From contig JAUCBJ010009011.1 of NCBI GenBank assembly GCA_032718475.1, forward strand, positions 1-61,074: DNA of 61,074 nt, given 5' to 3'. Source of the stretch: Nemertoderma westbladi (Eukaryota > Xenacoelomorpha > Nemertodermatida > Nemertodermatidae). Below, in pieces: positions 32,060 to 42,540 of the stretch (position 1 is the stretch's first letter; every line of letters begins with the position of its first letter). The position numbers and the translations under genes were made by a program. The notes below the pieces were generated by a model. It was not told where the DNA came from. It saw only the letters and a list, made by a program, of their open reading frames with translations, and did not search any database.

Positions 32060-32410
32060 TCAGGCATCACGGACAGAACCAGGCCGTGTGAATTGTGCTT
32101 GATTACTACTCCTTGGGACCTCAGCACCAAGTACAGTTAAATAAAGTTCCAAAAGAATCCTGTAATCACTTCTTGGTTGCTTCATATGAAGCATTGGTTG
32201 TAAGAAAGATACTGCTTCTGTGATAAACTTTTTATCAACAGTCACATTTTCATCATTGAGAATTGTTGAATAATTATTGAGAATTGTTGAATAATTATTG
32301 AGAATCATGTGATCCCAGTTTGACTGAAATCGCTTGAACATTAGTATATCTGGGTCTGAGCTGGCAGGAAATTTACATCCATACTGATATACACGAAGTG
32401 GGGCCTTCGC
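32060..32410 (-). pseudogene. Transposase-like family fragment (C-terminal part)
   Basis: Minus strand: YQYGCKFPASSDPDIL, then MFKRFQSNWDHMIL, then LHMKQPRSDYRILLEL and VLGAEVPRSSNQAQF. I recall the pattern '.FKRF...W....PR.DYRELLEL...LG..P' from multi-copy, transposon-like invertebrate proteins that also contain 'CFDTT.SNTG' and 'LACRHHI.E'. The latter motifs are encoded at 48380-48970 on the same strand. It contains a tandem repeat of LNNYSTI. Function not established; RNase H-like transposase is an inference. Confidence 0.5.
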
Positions 32411-32816
32411 GCAGCACGTGACTTAAATTTAATTTAAGTACTAATTCGAAAGTATTACTGTATTAGGATATTATTGGAATGTGGTGTGGAATGTTAGGAA
32501 TGTATATGAATCAGCAGTCCGGTAGAGGTTTACATATTTAAAAGAACTGCCGAAATATAAGTTATATGAGTATTATTTGTTATGATTTCTACCATTATAT
32601 TCTTCCACGCAAAGTTCCTAGTCCTATAGGTCCAATCAAAACATTCTGTATATTGCCAATGGTTCAACGTAATCAAAGAGACGACGCTAGACACGCACGC
32701 AGCCAATCCCAGTGAAAAATGCACGCAAATAAGTAGTCATAAGTGATAATTCTAGAAAGGCTTTTCTGCGAATGTAGGCTATAGTGTAATTCATTTCAGT
32801 ACCGGTCTGCCTAACT
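32411..32816. other. Intergenic, nothing recognised
   Basis: AT-rich stretch leading into the 13-bp minisatellite, with no gene seen. Confidence 0.4.
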
Positions 32817-32940
32817 GTCTGCACCAGGTGTCTGCACCAGGTGTCTGCACCAGGTGTCTGCACCAGGTGTCTGCACTAGGTGTCTGCACCAGTTGTCTGC
32901 ACCAGGTGTCTGCACCAGGTGTCTGCACCAGGTGTCTGCT
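32817..32940. repeat. 13-bp minisatellite GTCTGCACCAGGT
   Basis: About nine and a half head-to-tail copies with single-base variants (CACTAGGT, CACCAGTT). Confidence 0.95.
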
Positions 32941-33054
32941 TAACGTTTACACCCCAATTCCGCTTGGTTTATATCTTGATTATCAATAAAATAGTAACGT
33001 GAAATATTTATGGAGCGTATATTTGAGAATGTTGAAATAATGCGTTTAGTAGTG

Positions 33055-33313
33055 TGACCAGCGTCTTGAATTTCCGCTTACCTCTAGCGGCAGACTGGAG
33101 AAATGCAGATCGACCACCTTCCTCAGAAAGACGCAGCATGTGCTCTAGTACATATGCCAATATTCACTTTAAATAAATTAATATCAAGGAATTGGGGACA
33201 GTTATACATTTCGCCCTCTAGCGGCAGACTGGAGGACTCCAGACCGTTTACTGCCCACCAAAGACTCAGGCCGACTTCTACTACATATCTGCTACGTTTC
33301 AGCTTGAACGGAT
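33055..33313. repeat. CCCTCTAGCGGCAGACT tandem repeat, left of the BEL insertion
   Basis: Copies of a unit containing CTCTAGCGGCAGACTGGAG and a TTTCAGCTTGAACGGAT-like end. The array is interrupted by the BEL element and continues at 47588. The sequences on each side of the CGGAT duplication join as one repeat unit, so this is the pre-insertion locus. Confidence 0.75.
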
Positions 33314-33851
33314 TGTTAGCTTATTCAATCCCGCCAACACCCCATAAAGTTATAAGCCGATAAGCAATATTGGGAGCCACGAGATTGGGCAATTAACCAA
33401 CTCGTGCCATCCCAATGAGAGTGGGAAGGAAGCACACAATAGAGGGTCAGGGGCCAAACCCCTAACCCAGGGAGAACAGGTGGAGTGAACGGGAATACTC
33501 CACGGGGCGCCAACAAGGGTATTAACCAATCAGAGGGGGGAATGGCATCGATTGAGTAGCAGTAAGGCCACCGTGCAATATAACCAATAACCTATTAATC
33601 AGTGATTCAGTTATCTCAGTGCAGCAGTGCTAGCGTAGGGTACAGCCAATTAGTTTAGTTAGGGGATCACGGGACTTTAGTTACCGTATCCCGCCTACCG
33701 TACAATTCACAGTATATCTATATCCTATAACCTATTATTATACACCGAACTTCAGAACTCAGTTATCTTTATTTCACTCTTATACACGGCGGGGACGCGT
33801 GGACTAAATACCACATCGGATAAATCGGGATCCCTCTTGGATCCCGTCACA
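33314..33851 (+). repeat. BEL 5' LTR
   Basis: 538 bp, identical by eye to the 3' LTR. Contains a TATA-like TATATCTATATCC run near 33713-33725. A near-perfect hairpin lies at its 3' end (33826-33846). Confidence 0.95.
33826..33846 (+). promoter_or_regulatory. Hairpin at the end of the LTR (U5)
   Basis: CGGGATCC and GGATCCCG form a perfect 8-bp stem around CTCTT, five bases before the LTR end. Repeated in the 3' LTR at 47562-47582. It could help reverse-transcription initiation or 3'-end processing, but that is not shown by the sequence. Confidence 0.6.
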
Positions 33852-33929
33852 GTAACTAAACCGAGCTGCCGCCCTAGTTAAACTCTAAGAACTGCAACCT
33901 AGCTAGCCGAATCATCAGCCACAAACGAG

Positions 33930-36290
33930 ATGAGTGAATCGGGCGAGACACCGACGCGGACCCCGGACGAAGACCTAACGATCCGCGAGGCCGCGACCAA
34001 ACGATACAGGCCCACGACGCCGGAGCCATCGATAACGGGCGAACCGGAAGCACAGGACGAGGAGGGCCTGGAACCCGAAGTCGAGCCAAGAGAGAGAGAG
34101 AGCGAGACGGAGGGAGAGGGAGATGAGTCGACACGGGACGGAGAACGGCGCGCCGATGTCGCCGGCCAGCTACCGGCCGAGGGCGACGAGCGGCCCACCG
34201 AAACGGCGACGGTGGGGCCGACGGTGCGACGCCGGACGCGAAGAGACGGAGGAGAGATCGGTACCGATGTCGCCGGCCAGCTACAGGCCGAGGGCGACGG
34301 ACGGCCCACCGGAACGGCGACGGTGGAGCCGCCGGTACGACGTCGGACCCGGAGGGACGGAGGAGAGGTCGGCGACGAGGACGTCGGGGTTTCTGAGCGA
34401 CTTCGACGGGCCTACAACGCGACCCGGAAGCTGATAAACGACGCCAAGAAGGAAGGGGCGAAGGTAGACGAGGTGAGACTGAGAAAGCGACTAGGTGAGT
34501 CGGATAGACACTTAAATTACCTAATACGTTTTGGGCAGAGAGAACTGGCCGGGGAGAGAGCAGAAAGGATAGCCGGCGAACTGTTTGAACTATGGGAGTG
34601 TGGGAGTATGGAACCTAGTGTAGCGCCAGTGTACATAGGGCCATACTTGGTCGATGCCCGGGGAGTAAAACCAGTGGGTTGGAGGGGACTCGAAGGGGGC
34701 GAATCCGAGGTTAACCCCGAGGATTCGGCCTCGTCGGTCGGAGAAAGCTCCGGGAGGCCGGGGAAAGTTAGTAGGTCGGGAAAGCGGGGGAAGTCCGTCG
34801 TAACCGATAAGTCTGTTACATCCTCCGCGAAAGAAAGAGTGGTGAGAGAGATAGGTGCCGCATACCGCCTCGACGTGGCAGAGCAAGGTCAGAAGGAAAT
34901 GGAGGAACGGCTAGAGGAGGGGAGAGCGCGGTTAGCGAGGGAAGCGGCATTGATTAAAGAGAACGGTGAGAGGGTCGAAAGGGCTTTGAGGAGCCTTAGG
35001 GAGAGTGACGAAATAGAGGAAAAGGAGTGTAGAGAGCGTGAGGCTAGGGAGGAAAGGGAACGCAGAGAGCGTGAGGCAAGGGAGGACGAGGAACGCAAGG
35101 AACGTGAGGCGAGAAGGGAAAAGGAACGCAAGGAATATGAGGCAAGAAGGGAAAAGGAACGCAAAGAACGTGAGGCGAGACGAAGGGAGAACGCTAGGAG
35201 TGTAGTAGAGTCGGCCAGACGGGACAGCCAGGAGAGTGAGGAGAGAGGGGCAAAGGCTGAGCGAGAGTTAAGGGAATTAGAGAAACGCCAAGGTGTATCG
35301 GCAAAAAATAAGATTAGACGGGCGCACGAGCTGGAATTGGTCCGAGTGTTGCCGTCTGAAAGCGGGGCCGGCTCGAGTATTTTTGAGGAGCCAGGAGCCG
35401 TAGACACGTTCATTAACACCCCACTGACAGGGACCGCACGACAGACCCAAAACTGGTGTAACCGTACGGGCGGGGGGGGTAATAATAATAATGGTATAGT
35501 AGACGTTGTTGATATTAATAGTACCGTATGGGACAACACTAATCAAACCTTTGTTGCAGGAAATACTTTGCCTAGTGGTAGTAATTTAAATTTAAATCAG
35601 AACAATCCCAATACTAATGTAGAAAATAATCCTAATGTTGATGTAGTTACGCAAAATAATTCAAATAATCAAAATAATAATCCGAATTCGGACCTACAAA
35701 ATAACTTAAATAACGCAATTACACAGAATAATTCGAATAATTTAAATAATGATTCTAGCCCGAATTTACAAAATAATTCAGATAACGTAGTCGCGCAGAA
35801 TAATACAAATGATTTTGTTTCAAATGAGCAAATTAATTCCGTTTCCAATATGGGTGCTATTAATGTAAACACGTCGGGCCTACGTAACCAGGGAGCAGAG
35901 GGCCTGGTAGGCCACGTAGTTAGTAGACAGGGAGCAGAGGGCCTGGTAGGCCACGTAGTTAGTAGACAGGGAGCAGAGGGCCTGGTAGGCCACGTAGTTA
36001 GTAGACAGGGAGCTGAGGGCCTGGTAGGCCACGTAGTTGGTAGGCAGGGAGTAGAGGGCCTGGTAGGCCACGCAATAGCAGAGGGAGAGGCGGGGGTGAA
36101 TGGACCCGACCGCAGTAGGGTCGATGTGTCGACTAGAGAGGTATATAATAGCGGGGAGAGAGGTAGCGAAGTTAGATGTAGCGAGTGGGGGGGGGGGCTA
36201 CGAGCACCCCACAACAGAAAGTTAGCGGCGAGAGGGGGGGGGCAGGGAGTGTCCCACAGCCGTCAGCGGATAATGCGAGGGCCGAAATAG
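33930..36290 (+). CDS. BEL ORF1: N-terminal gag region, charged and repeat-rich
   Basis: 786 codons from ATG 33930, 78 bp after the LTR. It opens acidic, then has two tandem ~37-residue copies (DVAGQL.AEGD.RPT.TATV, then VRRRTRRDGGE). A helical block follows (RLRRAYNATRKLINDAKK) that resembles the N-terminal part of BEL gag proteins. A very long Glu/Arg/Lys coiled coil occupies about residues 300-465. An Asn-rich low-complexity stretch spans about 505-640, then come five 13-residue repeats (RQGAEGLVGHVVS; 39-bp DNA units at 35884-36075). The frame ends just after an 11-G tract. The gag core lies in the -1 frame downstream, so this is probably the front of one gag-pol polyprotein, presumably a self-assembling RNA-binding capsid component. 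Confidence 0.75.
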   Translation: MSESGETPTRTPDEDLTIREAATKRYRPTTPEPSITGEPEAQDEEGLEPEVEPRERESETEGEGDESTRDGERRADVAGQLPAEGDERPTETATVGPTVRRRTRRDGGEIGTDVAGQLQAEGDGRPTGTATVEPPVRRRTRRDGGEVGDEDVGVSERLRRAYNATRKLINDAKKEGAKVDEVRLRKRLGESDRHLNYLIRFGQRELAGERAERIAGELFELWECGSMEPSVAPVYIGPYLVDARGVKPVGWRGLEGGESEVNPEDSASSVGESSGRPGKVSRSGKRGKSVVTDKSVTSSAKERVVREIGAAYRLDVAEQGQKEMEERLEEGRARLAREAALIKENGERVERALRSLRESDEIEEKECREREAREERERREREAREDEERKEREARREKERKEYEARREKERKEREARRRENARSVVESARRDSQESEERGAKAERELRELEKRQGVSAKNKIRRAHELELVRVLPSESGAGSSIFEEPGAVDTFINTPLTGTARQTQNWCNRTGGGGNNNNGIVDVVDINSTVWDNTNQTFVAGNTLPSGSNLNLNQNNPNTNVENNPNVDVVTQNNSNNQNNNPNSDLQNNLNNAITQNNSNNLNNDSSPNLQNNSDNVVAQNNTNDFVSNEQINSVSNMGAINVNTSGLRNQGAEGLVGHVVSRQGAEGLVGHVVSRQGAEGLVGHVVSRQGAEGLVGHVVGRQGVEGLVGHAIAEGEAGVNGPDRSRVDVSTREVYNSGERGSEVRCSEWGGGLRAPHNRKLAARGGGQGVSHSRQRIMRGPK
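36187..36290 (+). promoter_or_regulatory. ORF1/ORF2 overlap with G11 and G9 tracts (-1 frame change)
   Basis: ORF1 (frame of 33930) and the downstream gag-pol frame (frame of 36185) overlap here in the -1 register. The overlap contains G11 (36187-36197) and G9 (36234-36242). A homopolymer could allow programmed slippage or be a miscounted run. The downstream frame has no ATG in the overlap, and its first codon in the open stretch is a GTG. It therefore relies on entry from ORF1. Confidence 0.55.
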
Positions 36291-39200
36291 GTAAACCGCA
36301 ACGACCGGCGACGGAAAGTAATAGGGGGATCGCGAGTATCCCCAGCGGCGTGCGACCGAACAGAGAGAGACAGGTTGACGTCGCGAGAGGGCAGACGGAG
36401 CGTCGAGCCCAATCAGAGGAGGGAAGAAGAACAGTGGGGTTTAACCGGGAGGTCGACGAGAGATCTCGCGAGCGGGAATATCCCACTGATAGGAGAAGAA
36501 AGGAAGACAGTAGTAGAAGTATCGCCGCAAACGATAGAAGAGCGAGGACGGACAGCGAGCCGTCGGTAGTCGAGATGGGAACGGAGAGTCAGTGGGGTCG
36601 GACTCCGGGAGATTGCCGTCGCCCCGGAGAGATGCGACCCGGTGAGATGCATTACGCGCCGAGAGAGGGGTACGCGATGTACCGGTACGAAGATGAAAAC
36701 AGTGGAGAGGGGGGTCGAAGAGAAACTTTCCGACGGAATATACCTACCGATCGAGAATACGGTAGCCGTGGGGAAGATTATTCGAGAAGAATAAACTTCG
36801 ATCCCGAGCAACACATGCAGACTGTAGGGCATACTGTAGGTCTTACTGCACATACCGTAGGCCATACTGAGAGAGGCAATGTAGGCGATAGGATAGCGCG
36901 GACAACGGGATTAAACCCGGAAGTCGCGGAATACATACCGGCGGGTAGGCCAGAAGCTGATAGACCTATACCGGTACCAGCACAGCAGTATGACTACAGC
37001 ATGCAGGGACATAACATATACCCAGGGGAGAGGGGAATTATTGCGGATAGGTGTATGGGCCCCAACATATTAACATCAACCCCAGTACCAGACATACCGG
37101 TGGGGGGGGGACAGGGTGACATTCCCCCATCACAATATCAACAATATACCCCGATGGTAGCAAGAACAACGAGACCCTTGGACGAAAACAGGTCGTGTGA
37201 TACAGACATATGGAGGGGGCCGCTACCCCCGATGACATATCCGAGTCAGAGAAGATCAAGAAATAGGACGGACGAACCGCACCAGACAGGGGAAACTATA
37301 CAGCACCCGTCGAATCCATTAGAAGCGCAGGCAATGGGGATGGCCACGTTGATCGATGCGTTGAAAACGAGGATCGAATTACCACCCGTGGAACCGTTCA
37401 AATTCGATGGGAGCAGGCCGGAAGAATACTTACAGTTTCGGCGAATGTATAGTAACGAAATACTAACAAAAAACTTGACGCAGGCGGAGTGCCTAAAGTA
37501 TCTACAAGTGTACACGGGAGGCCCAGCATACGACATCGTGAGGCAATATCAGGGAATAGAGGGCGGCTTCACGACAGCATGGCGGGCACTGGATAGGGAA
37601 TACGGGCACCCGGCCAAGATCATCAGGCAAACGCTGAGAGGCATAACATCGGGTGGCCTACAGGATAATCCCGTTAGCATTAAGATGTTTGCTAACAAAG
37701 TCGAGAAGGCGCTGATCGTGCTGAAGACGCTAGACGCGCCATACGAGCTCAACGCGTCCAATAACATCACCACGATAGCGCAGGCACTACCGAGCTGGCT
37801 GCGCAACAAATGGAGGAAGATCGCTTTCTCCACCCGAGACAAGAAGGGTGCGGAACCAGGTTTAGAAGAAATGTCAAACTTCTTAAATTACGAGGCTGAA
37901 CTAATAACGGACCCAGTCTATAGTGAAGATAGCCTGGGAAAGGGACCAAAGACAGATCACTACAGGCCCAAACCAGAGCACAATACATCAAACGCATTGC
38001 CGAGGCTCAGACAATCATTGCCATACGCAGCGACGCAGGGGACTGCAAGTCCACAGACAAACGAAGATAAGACAACATCAAGGGACGGACAGGGGAACAA
38101 TAACAACATGAATAAACATAACCCCAGTACGTCCAGTAGGCCAAACCCAGTCAATAAGAATAGTAGGGACTTTGGTACGAATATAACTGCGATACGCAAT
38201 GCATTGTATAAAGAGGGCTACGACCCAAAGAGCAAATGCCAGCTACACGCAAATGCGCTTCATAAAACTATGAATTGCAGGTACTGGCAGGCGCTACCGA
38301 GGCAAGACCAGATAGATTACGCGTCGAGCAATAAAATCTGCTCGCGATGTGTGAAGAGTGGACACAAGGCCAGGGAATGCCAAGAGAAGCCGGTCAAGTT
38401 TGGCCAAAGGAGAGGCCAGACGATGGCAACGAGCACAATAGGGGCGAAGAAGAGAGGAACAGTGCTACTTGGAGTAGTACCAGTACGAGTGATCGGGGAA
38501 GGCAATCGATCAGTAACAACACTAATGCTGGTTGATAGTGGAGCTGCCTTCACATTAGTTGAGGAATGGGTAGCCGAAGAAATAGGGTTGAGAACGAGGC
38601 CAAGCAGGATGGCGGTGACAACCATCTCTAGCAAAGACGAGATCCTAGAGATGAGGACAGGACGGTGCGCAATTGCAGCAGTGGCACCAGGATGCGATTA
38701 TGGGGCAACCATAGACCCCATCCAAGTAATAGAGTCAATTAACATCAATGCCAGGCGGCCAACCAACATCGAGGTCGAGCAATACAAATTCCTGGACGAC
38801 ATTGACTTCTCAATCCCAGACGTGGACGTTAGGAAGGTATCCATCATAGTAGGCATGGACTGCCCAACGGCCCACGAGAGAATGCAAACGGTCTTCGGCG
38901 AAGACAAGCAGAGCGACCCGGTGGCCATATTAACGCCATTCGGGTGGACGCTGAGTGGTCCAATTAAGAGCAAGATACCATTCAGGATGTCGGAGACATC
39001 AGGATGCATGTTCGCGGGAACAATGCAGGAAATGGGTGACGAGGGAGCAGAAGAGCAGCTTAAAAGACTGCTCAGACAAGACTTCGAGGGACTGAAAGAG
39101 ACCGGGGTCGGGACCTCGGTAGAAGACAAGCAGGCTCTACAAAGTGTGGAGGAATCGATGACGTGTGATGAGGGGCGGTATACAATAGGAATGGTATGGA

Positions 39201-40660
39201 AACTACCGAAGATACCGCTACCCGATAATAGAGGGATGGTACTCACGAGACTCCGCAAGCTGAAACAAACACTACAACGGAGCCCCGAGAAGAACGAGTA
39301 CATTCACAAAACGATCAAGAAGTACGTCGAGAAGGGATGGGCCGTGGAGTTACCGGTCGACGAACCGAACACGGACAGGACATACTACCTGCCACTCCAC
39401 GTAGCTTTAGACCCAAAGAAAGGTAAACTTAGGATGGTAGTCGATGCATCGGCAAAGACCGACGGAAAGTGCTTAAACGATTACCTACTAGAGGGCCCAA
39501 ACATATACAATTCGGGCATAGAAGTACTACTTAGATTTAGGAATGGGAAACACGCCTTCACGTGTGACATAGAAGGCATGTTCAACCAAGTCCGAGTAAC
39601 AGAGGAAGATAGCGATAGTCAACGCTTCTTATGGTATAACGGCGAAGAAGAATCGCCGGTAATACCAGTGTATAAGATGGTAGTACAAAATATGGGGGCC
39701 AAGTCGTCCTCATTTACGACGACTATGGCAGTGAGAGACACGGTAAAGGGGAAGGAAGATAGATACAGCAGTAGGGCCGTTGATATGATCCGACGCGGCT
39801 TCTACGTAGACGACGGTATGGAGTCTGGAAATACGGTTGAGGAGATACTGGAAACAGGGCGCGAGGTTCGCGACATCCTGAAAGGATCCGGCTTCAACCT
39901 GACCAAATTCCAATCCAGTTCAGAAGAATTTATCAAGGAAATAGAAGACAAGAAACCAGGATCGACCATGGACAACCCTACAACAGCCAAAGGACAGGAC
40001 ATGGCGATTAAGAGAACGGAATCCCAGCAGAAGGCATTGGGAATCGTGTGGGATAGGAAAACAGACGAACTGAAGTATCAGCTGAGCCAGGAGGGCGCAG
40101 ACACCCATACGAAGAGGGGTTATGTATCGTATATAGCAAGGATATACGATCCCCTAGGCCTAGCATCCCCACTACTAGTCACGGGGAAACAGATACTCAA
40201 GAGAGTATATAAATTGAAGGATGAGTGGGATGCAGAGGTACCAGAGGACATCAAGAAACAGTGGAGCAAATGGACAGGAGACTTGGAGAGGATGGGAACA
40301 TACAACATGCCGCGAGTGTATTTCCCGGACGGGAACATGACGAATCTGGACTTACATATGTTCTCCGACGCGTCGTTAGAGGCATACGGAGCGGCACTCT
40401 ATTTAGTACAACGAGAGGGGCCTCACAAGCCCAGACTAGCCTTTAGCAAAGCTAAGTCAACGCCGCCAGATTCAGCATCTGTTCCCAAGTTAGAATTGAC
40501 AGCTGCGAGACTAGGAGTTAGAGCCACAGCCTACCTAGTGGATACAATTCCCAACATAGTGGAGACACACTACTGGACGGACTCCATGGTAGTGCTTGGT
40601 TGGCTACACAACGAAAAGACGAGATACCCGATATTCGTGCGAATAGAGTGGACGAAATAA
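36187..40660 (+). CDS. BEL gag core, protease, reverse transcriptase, RNase H
   Basis: An Arg-rich disordered lead (to about residue 370 of the open frame) precedes a DUF1759-like gag domain, about 395-585 (VEPFKFDGSRPEEYLQF, CLKYLQVYTGGPAYDIV, WRALDREYGHPAKII). Two zinc-knuckle-like units follow: an atypical CQLHANALHKTMNC (C-H-H-C) and a canonical CSRCVKSGHKAREC (from 719). An aspartic protease has MLVDSGAAFTLVEEW (Asp 784). RT runs about 1065-1330 with GKLRMVVDASAK, FTCDIEGMFNQVRV and YVDD at 1207-1210. RNase H starts near 1390 with MFSDASLEAYGAAL, then KLELTAARLG and YWTDSMVVLGWL. Catalytic residues look intact. The frame stops at 40660, in the linker before integrase. Confidence 0.9.
40634..40644 (+). 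other. -1 frame break between RNase H and integrase
   Basis: The RNase H frame runs into a stop at 40658-40660. The natural continuation (NRVDEIR, then NPADLLSRG) is in the -1 frame and begins around TTCGTGCGAAT. There is no slippery heptamer here, which suggests a lost base or a sequencing error rather than programmed frameshifting. Confidence 0.7.
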
Positions 40661-42438
40661 GGGCGAGCACAGAACTGGAAAGGTGGCACTACTGCCCAAC
40701 AGATGAGAACCCAGCGGACTTGCTGTCGAGGGGCGTGGAACGCCACACTTTCCTGAAGAAGGAAGTATTGTGGCGACATGGGCCACAATTTCTGAGCGAT
40801 AGAGAGGCCTGGCCGCCGATGAGGAAGGTGGACCCGGGCTCGGAACCAGTATCAGAAGGAGAGGGAGATTCAGAGGGAGAAGAGATATACTCCCAGATGG
40901 TGAGGGAGATTAGGGACGTGCAACCAGGAAGGGAACTGTGCGATAACCCGACGGATAAACTCCTCAGCTACAGTTCTAGTTGGTATAAGACCAAGAAACT
41001 AGTGGCGTACTGGAGAGCCTTTGGGAATTTCCTTGCGGGAGTCGGCAAGGACAAGAAGACCAGGACAACCATAGATCTGGAAGGAGCGGCCAAGGCAGTG
41101 ATCCGCTATGAACAACGCAAGAACTACGGCGACGAGGTGGAACGCGTCGGTAACCAACAGCACCTCCGGCGGGATAGCGAGTTGATCACGCTGTCGCCAC
41201 AACTCAACGAGGATGGGATTCTAGTAATGAATTCTAGGGTGGGATATAACAACAGTATAGTCGTACCACCGAAACCCATCATCATTCCCACAGGATCGCC
41301 TATAGTCCACCAGATCATATGGGACTCCCACAAATCGATACTGCATGGGGGCACCAACCGAACCCTCACAGAGATAAGGAGGACCTATTGGGTCAAACAA
41401 CTAAGGAAGAAGGTTAAAGCGGTAGTGGGGCAGTGCCAGACCTGCCGGCGAGCGAAGAAGGAAAGAGCCGTACAGGAGATGGCGCCACTACCGGCGAGTA
41501 GGGTAAGACAGCACGACCCGCCATTTACGCATTGCGGTGTGGACATGTTCGGGCCGATAAAGATCAAAGTGATGCGACACACGGAGAAACGTTACGGCAT
41601 TATCTTCGTATGCAACAATACGCGGGCGGTGGGGATAGAACTCGCCCAAGATGCAACCGCATCAGCGTTCATTAACGCCCTAGAAAGGTTTAGGGACCGC
41701 AAAGGTGGGACGATCGCAGTGATATACAGCGACAACGGCACCAACTTTGTGGGCGCAGAGAGCGAGATTGCGGAAGCCTTGGACATCTTAGAAGGAGAAG
41801 AAGTCAGGGCGGCCATGAGAAAACGACAAGTAAAGTGGGAGAGAAGGACGCCGTATGCACCACATATACTAGGATGCGTCGAGAGATTGGTGGGCAGTTC
41901 AAAGCGTCTAATGACGAAGTTAATGAACACCCACATGGTCACTGAGGACGTCTTACGGACAGTACTTGCGAAGTGCGAGGGGATAATTAATAGCAGACCG
42001 CTATATCCGGAGAATGATGACCCTGAGTCATTAGACGTGTTGACGCCTAGCCATTTTCTGATGGAAAGGCCAGCGACCATCGATATGCGGGGTGTAGACC
42101 CAGATGACATACACTCCCGCCAAAGTTGGAAAGTCGCTAAAGCAATAAGCGCAGAGTATTGGAGGAGGTGGGTAGAAGAATACCTACCCACACTCCATAA
42201 GCGAAGCAAGTGGAGGAAGCCAAACAGGGAGTTGAGAGAGGGAGATCTCGTAATCGTCACGGATGATACTATCATCAACAACCAATGGCGGTTGGCGAGA
42301 GTTGTAGGCACCTACTCCGACGAGGACGGAAGAGTCCGATCGGTAGAAGTGCGGATAGGTGGAAAGATAGGTGCCAAGGACAGAAAAACCTACAGGAGAG
42401 CAGTAGGTAAATGCTGTCTCTTAGAAGGAGCACCTTAG
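40640..42438 (+). CDS. BEL integrase with DUF5641-like C-terminus
   Basis: The open frame begins at 40600 (TTG), but real coding starts in the linker near 40640 with NRVDEIR, HYCPTDENPADLLSRG. An HHCC zinc module has IIWDSHKSILHGG and CQTCRRAKK. The catalytic core has GVDMFGPIKIK (Asp 315 of the open frame), YSDNGTNFVG (Asp 378) and LGCVERLVGSSK (Glu 428), all intact. A C-terminal DUF5641-type region follows (RWVEEYLPTLHKRSKW, GDLVIVTDD, NNQWRLARVVGTYSDEDGRV), characteristic of BEL/Pao integrases. Integrase catalyses cDNA strand transfer; the 5-bp TSD here is its footprint. Confidence 0.9.
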
Positions 42439-42540
42439 AGCGGAGTTAGAGTGGAGTTTAGTCGTCCAAGTTTTGGACTGAGGGGGGTGGGATTGAGGGC
42501 GAGACGCCCTTCCCACACAAATAAAAATAAAATAAAATAA

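Noticed and set aside
32817-32940. CRISPR-like array
   Set aside because: 13-bp units are head to tail without spacers; a plain minisatellite in an animal genome.
33325-33516. Short ORF present in both BEL LTRs (also 47061-47252)
   Set aside because: Lies inside the LTR on the antisense strand; no motif, identical only because the LTRs are.
34889-35539. Minus-strand Leu/Ser-rich ORF opposite the BEL coiled coil
   Set aside because: Antisense of the Glu/Arg repeat region; no independent support.
36185-36190. Independent start of gag-pol at 36185
   Set aside because: It is a GTG inside the ORF1 overlap. The frame is better explained by a -1 shift or a miscounted G run.
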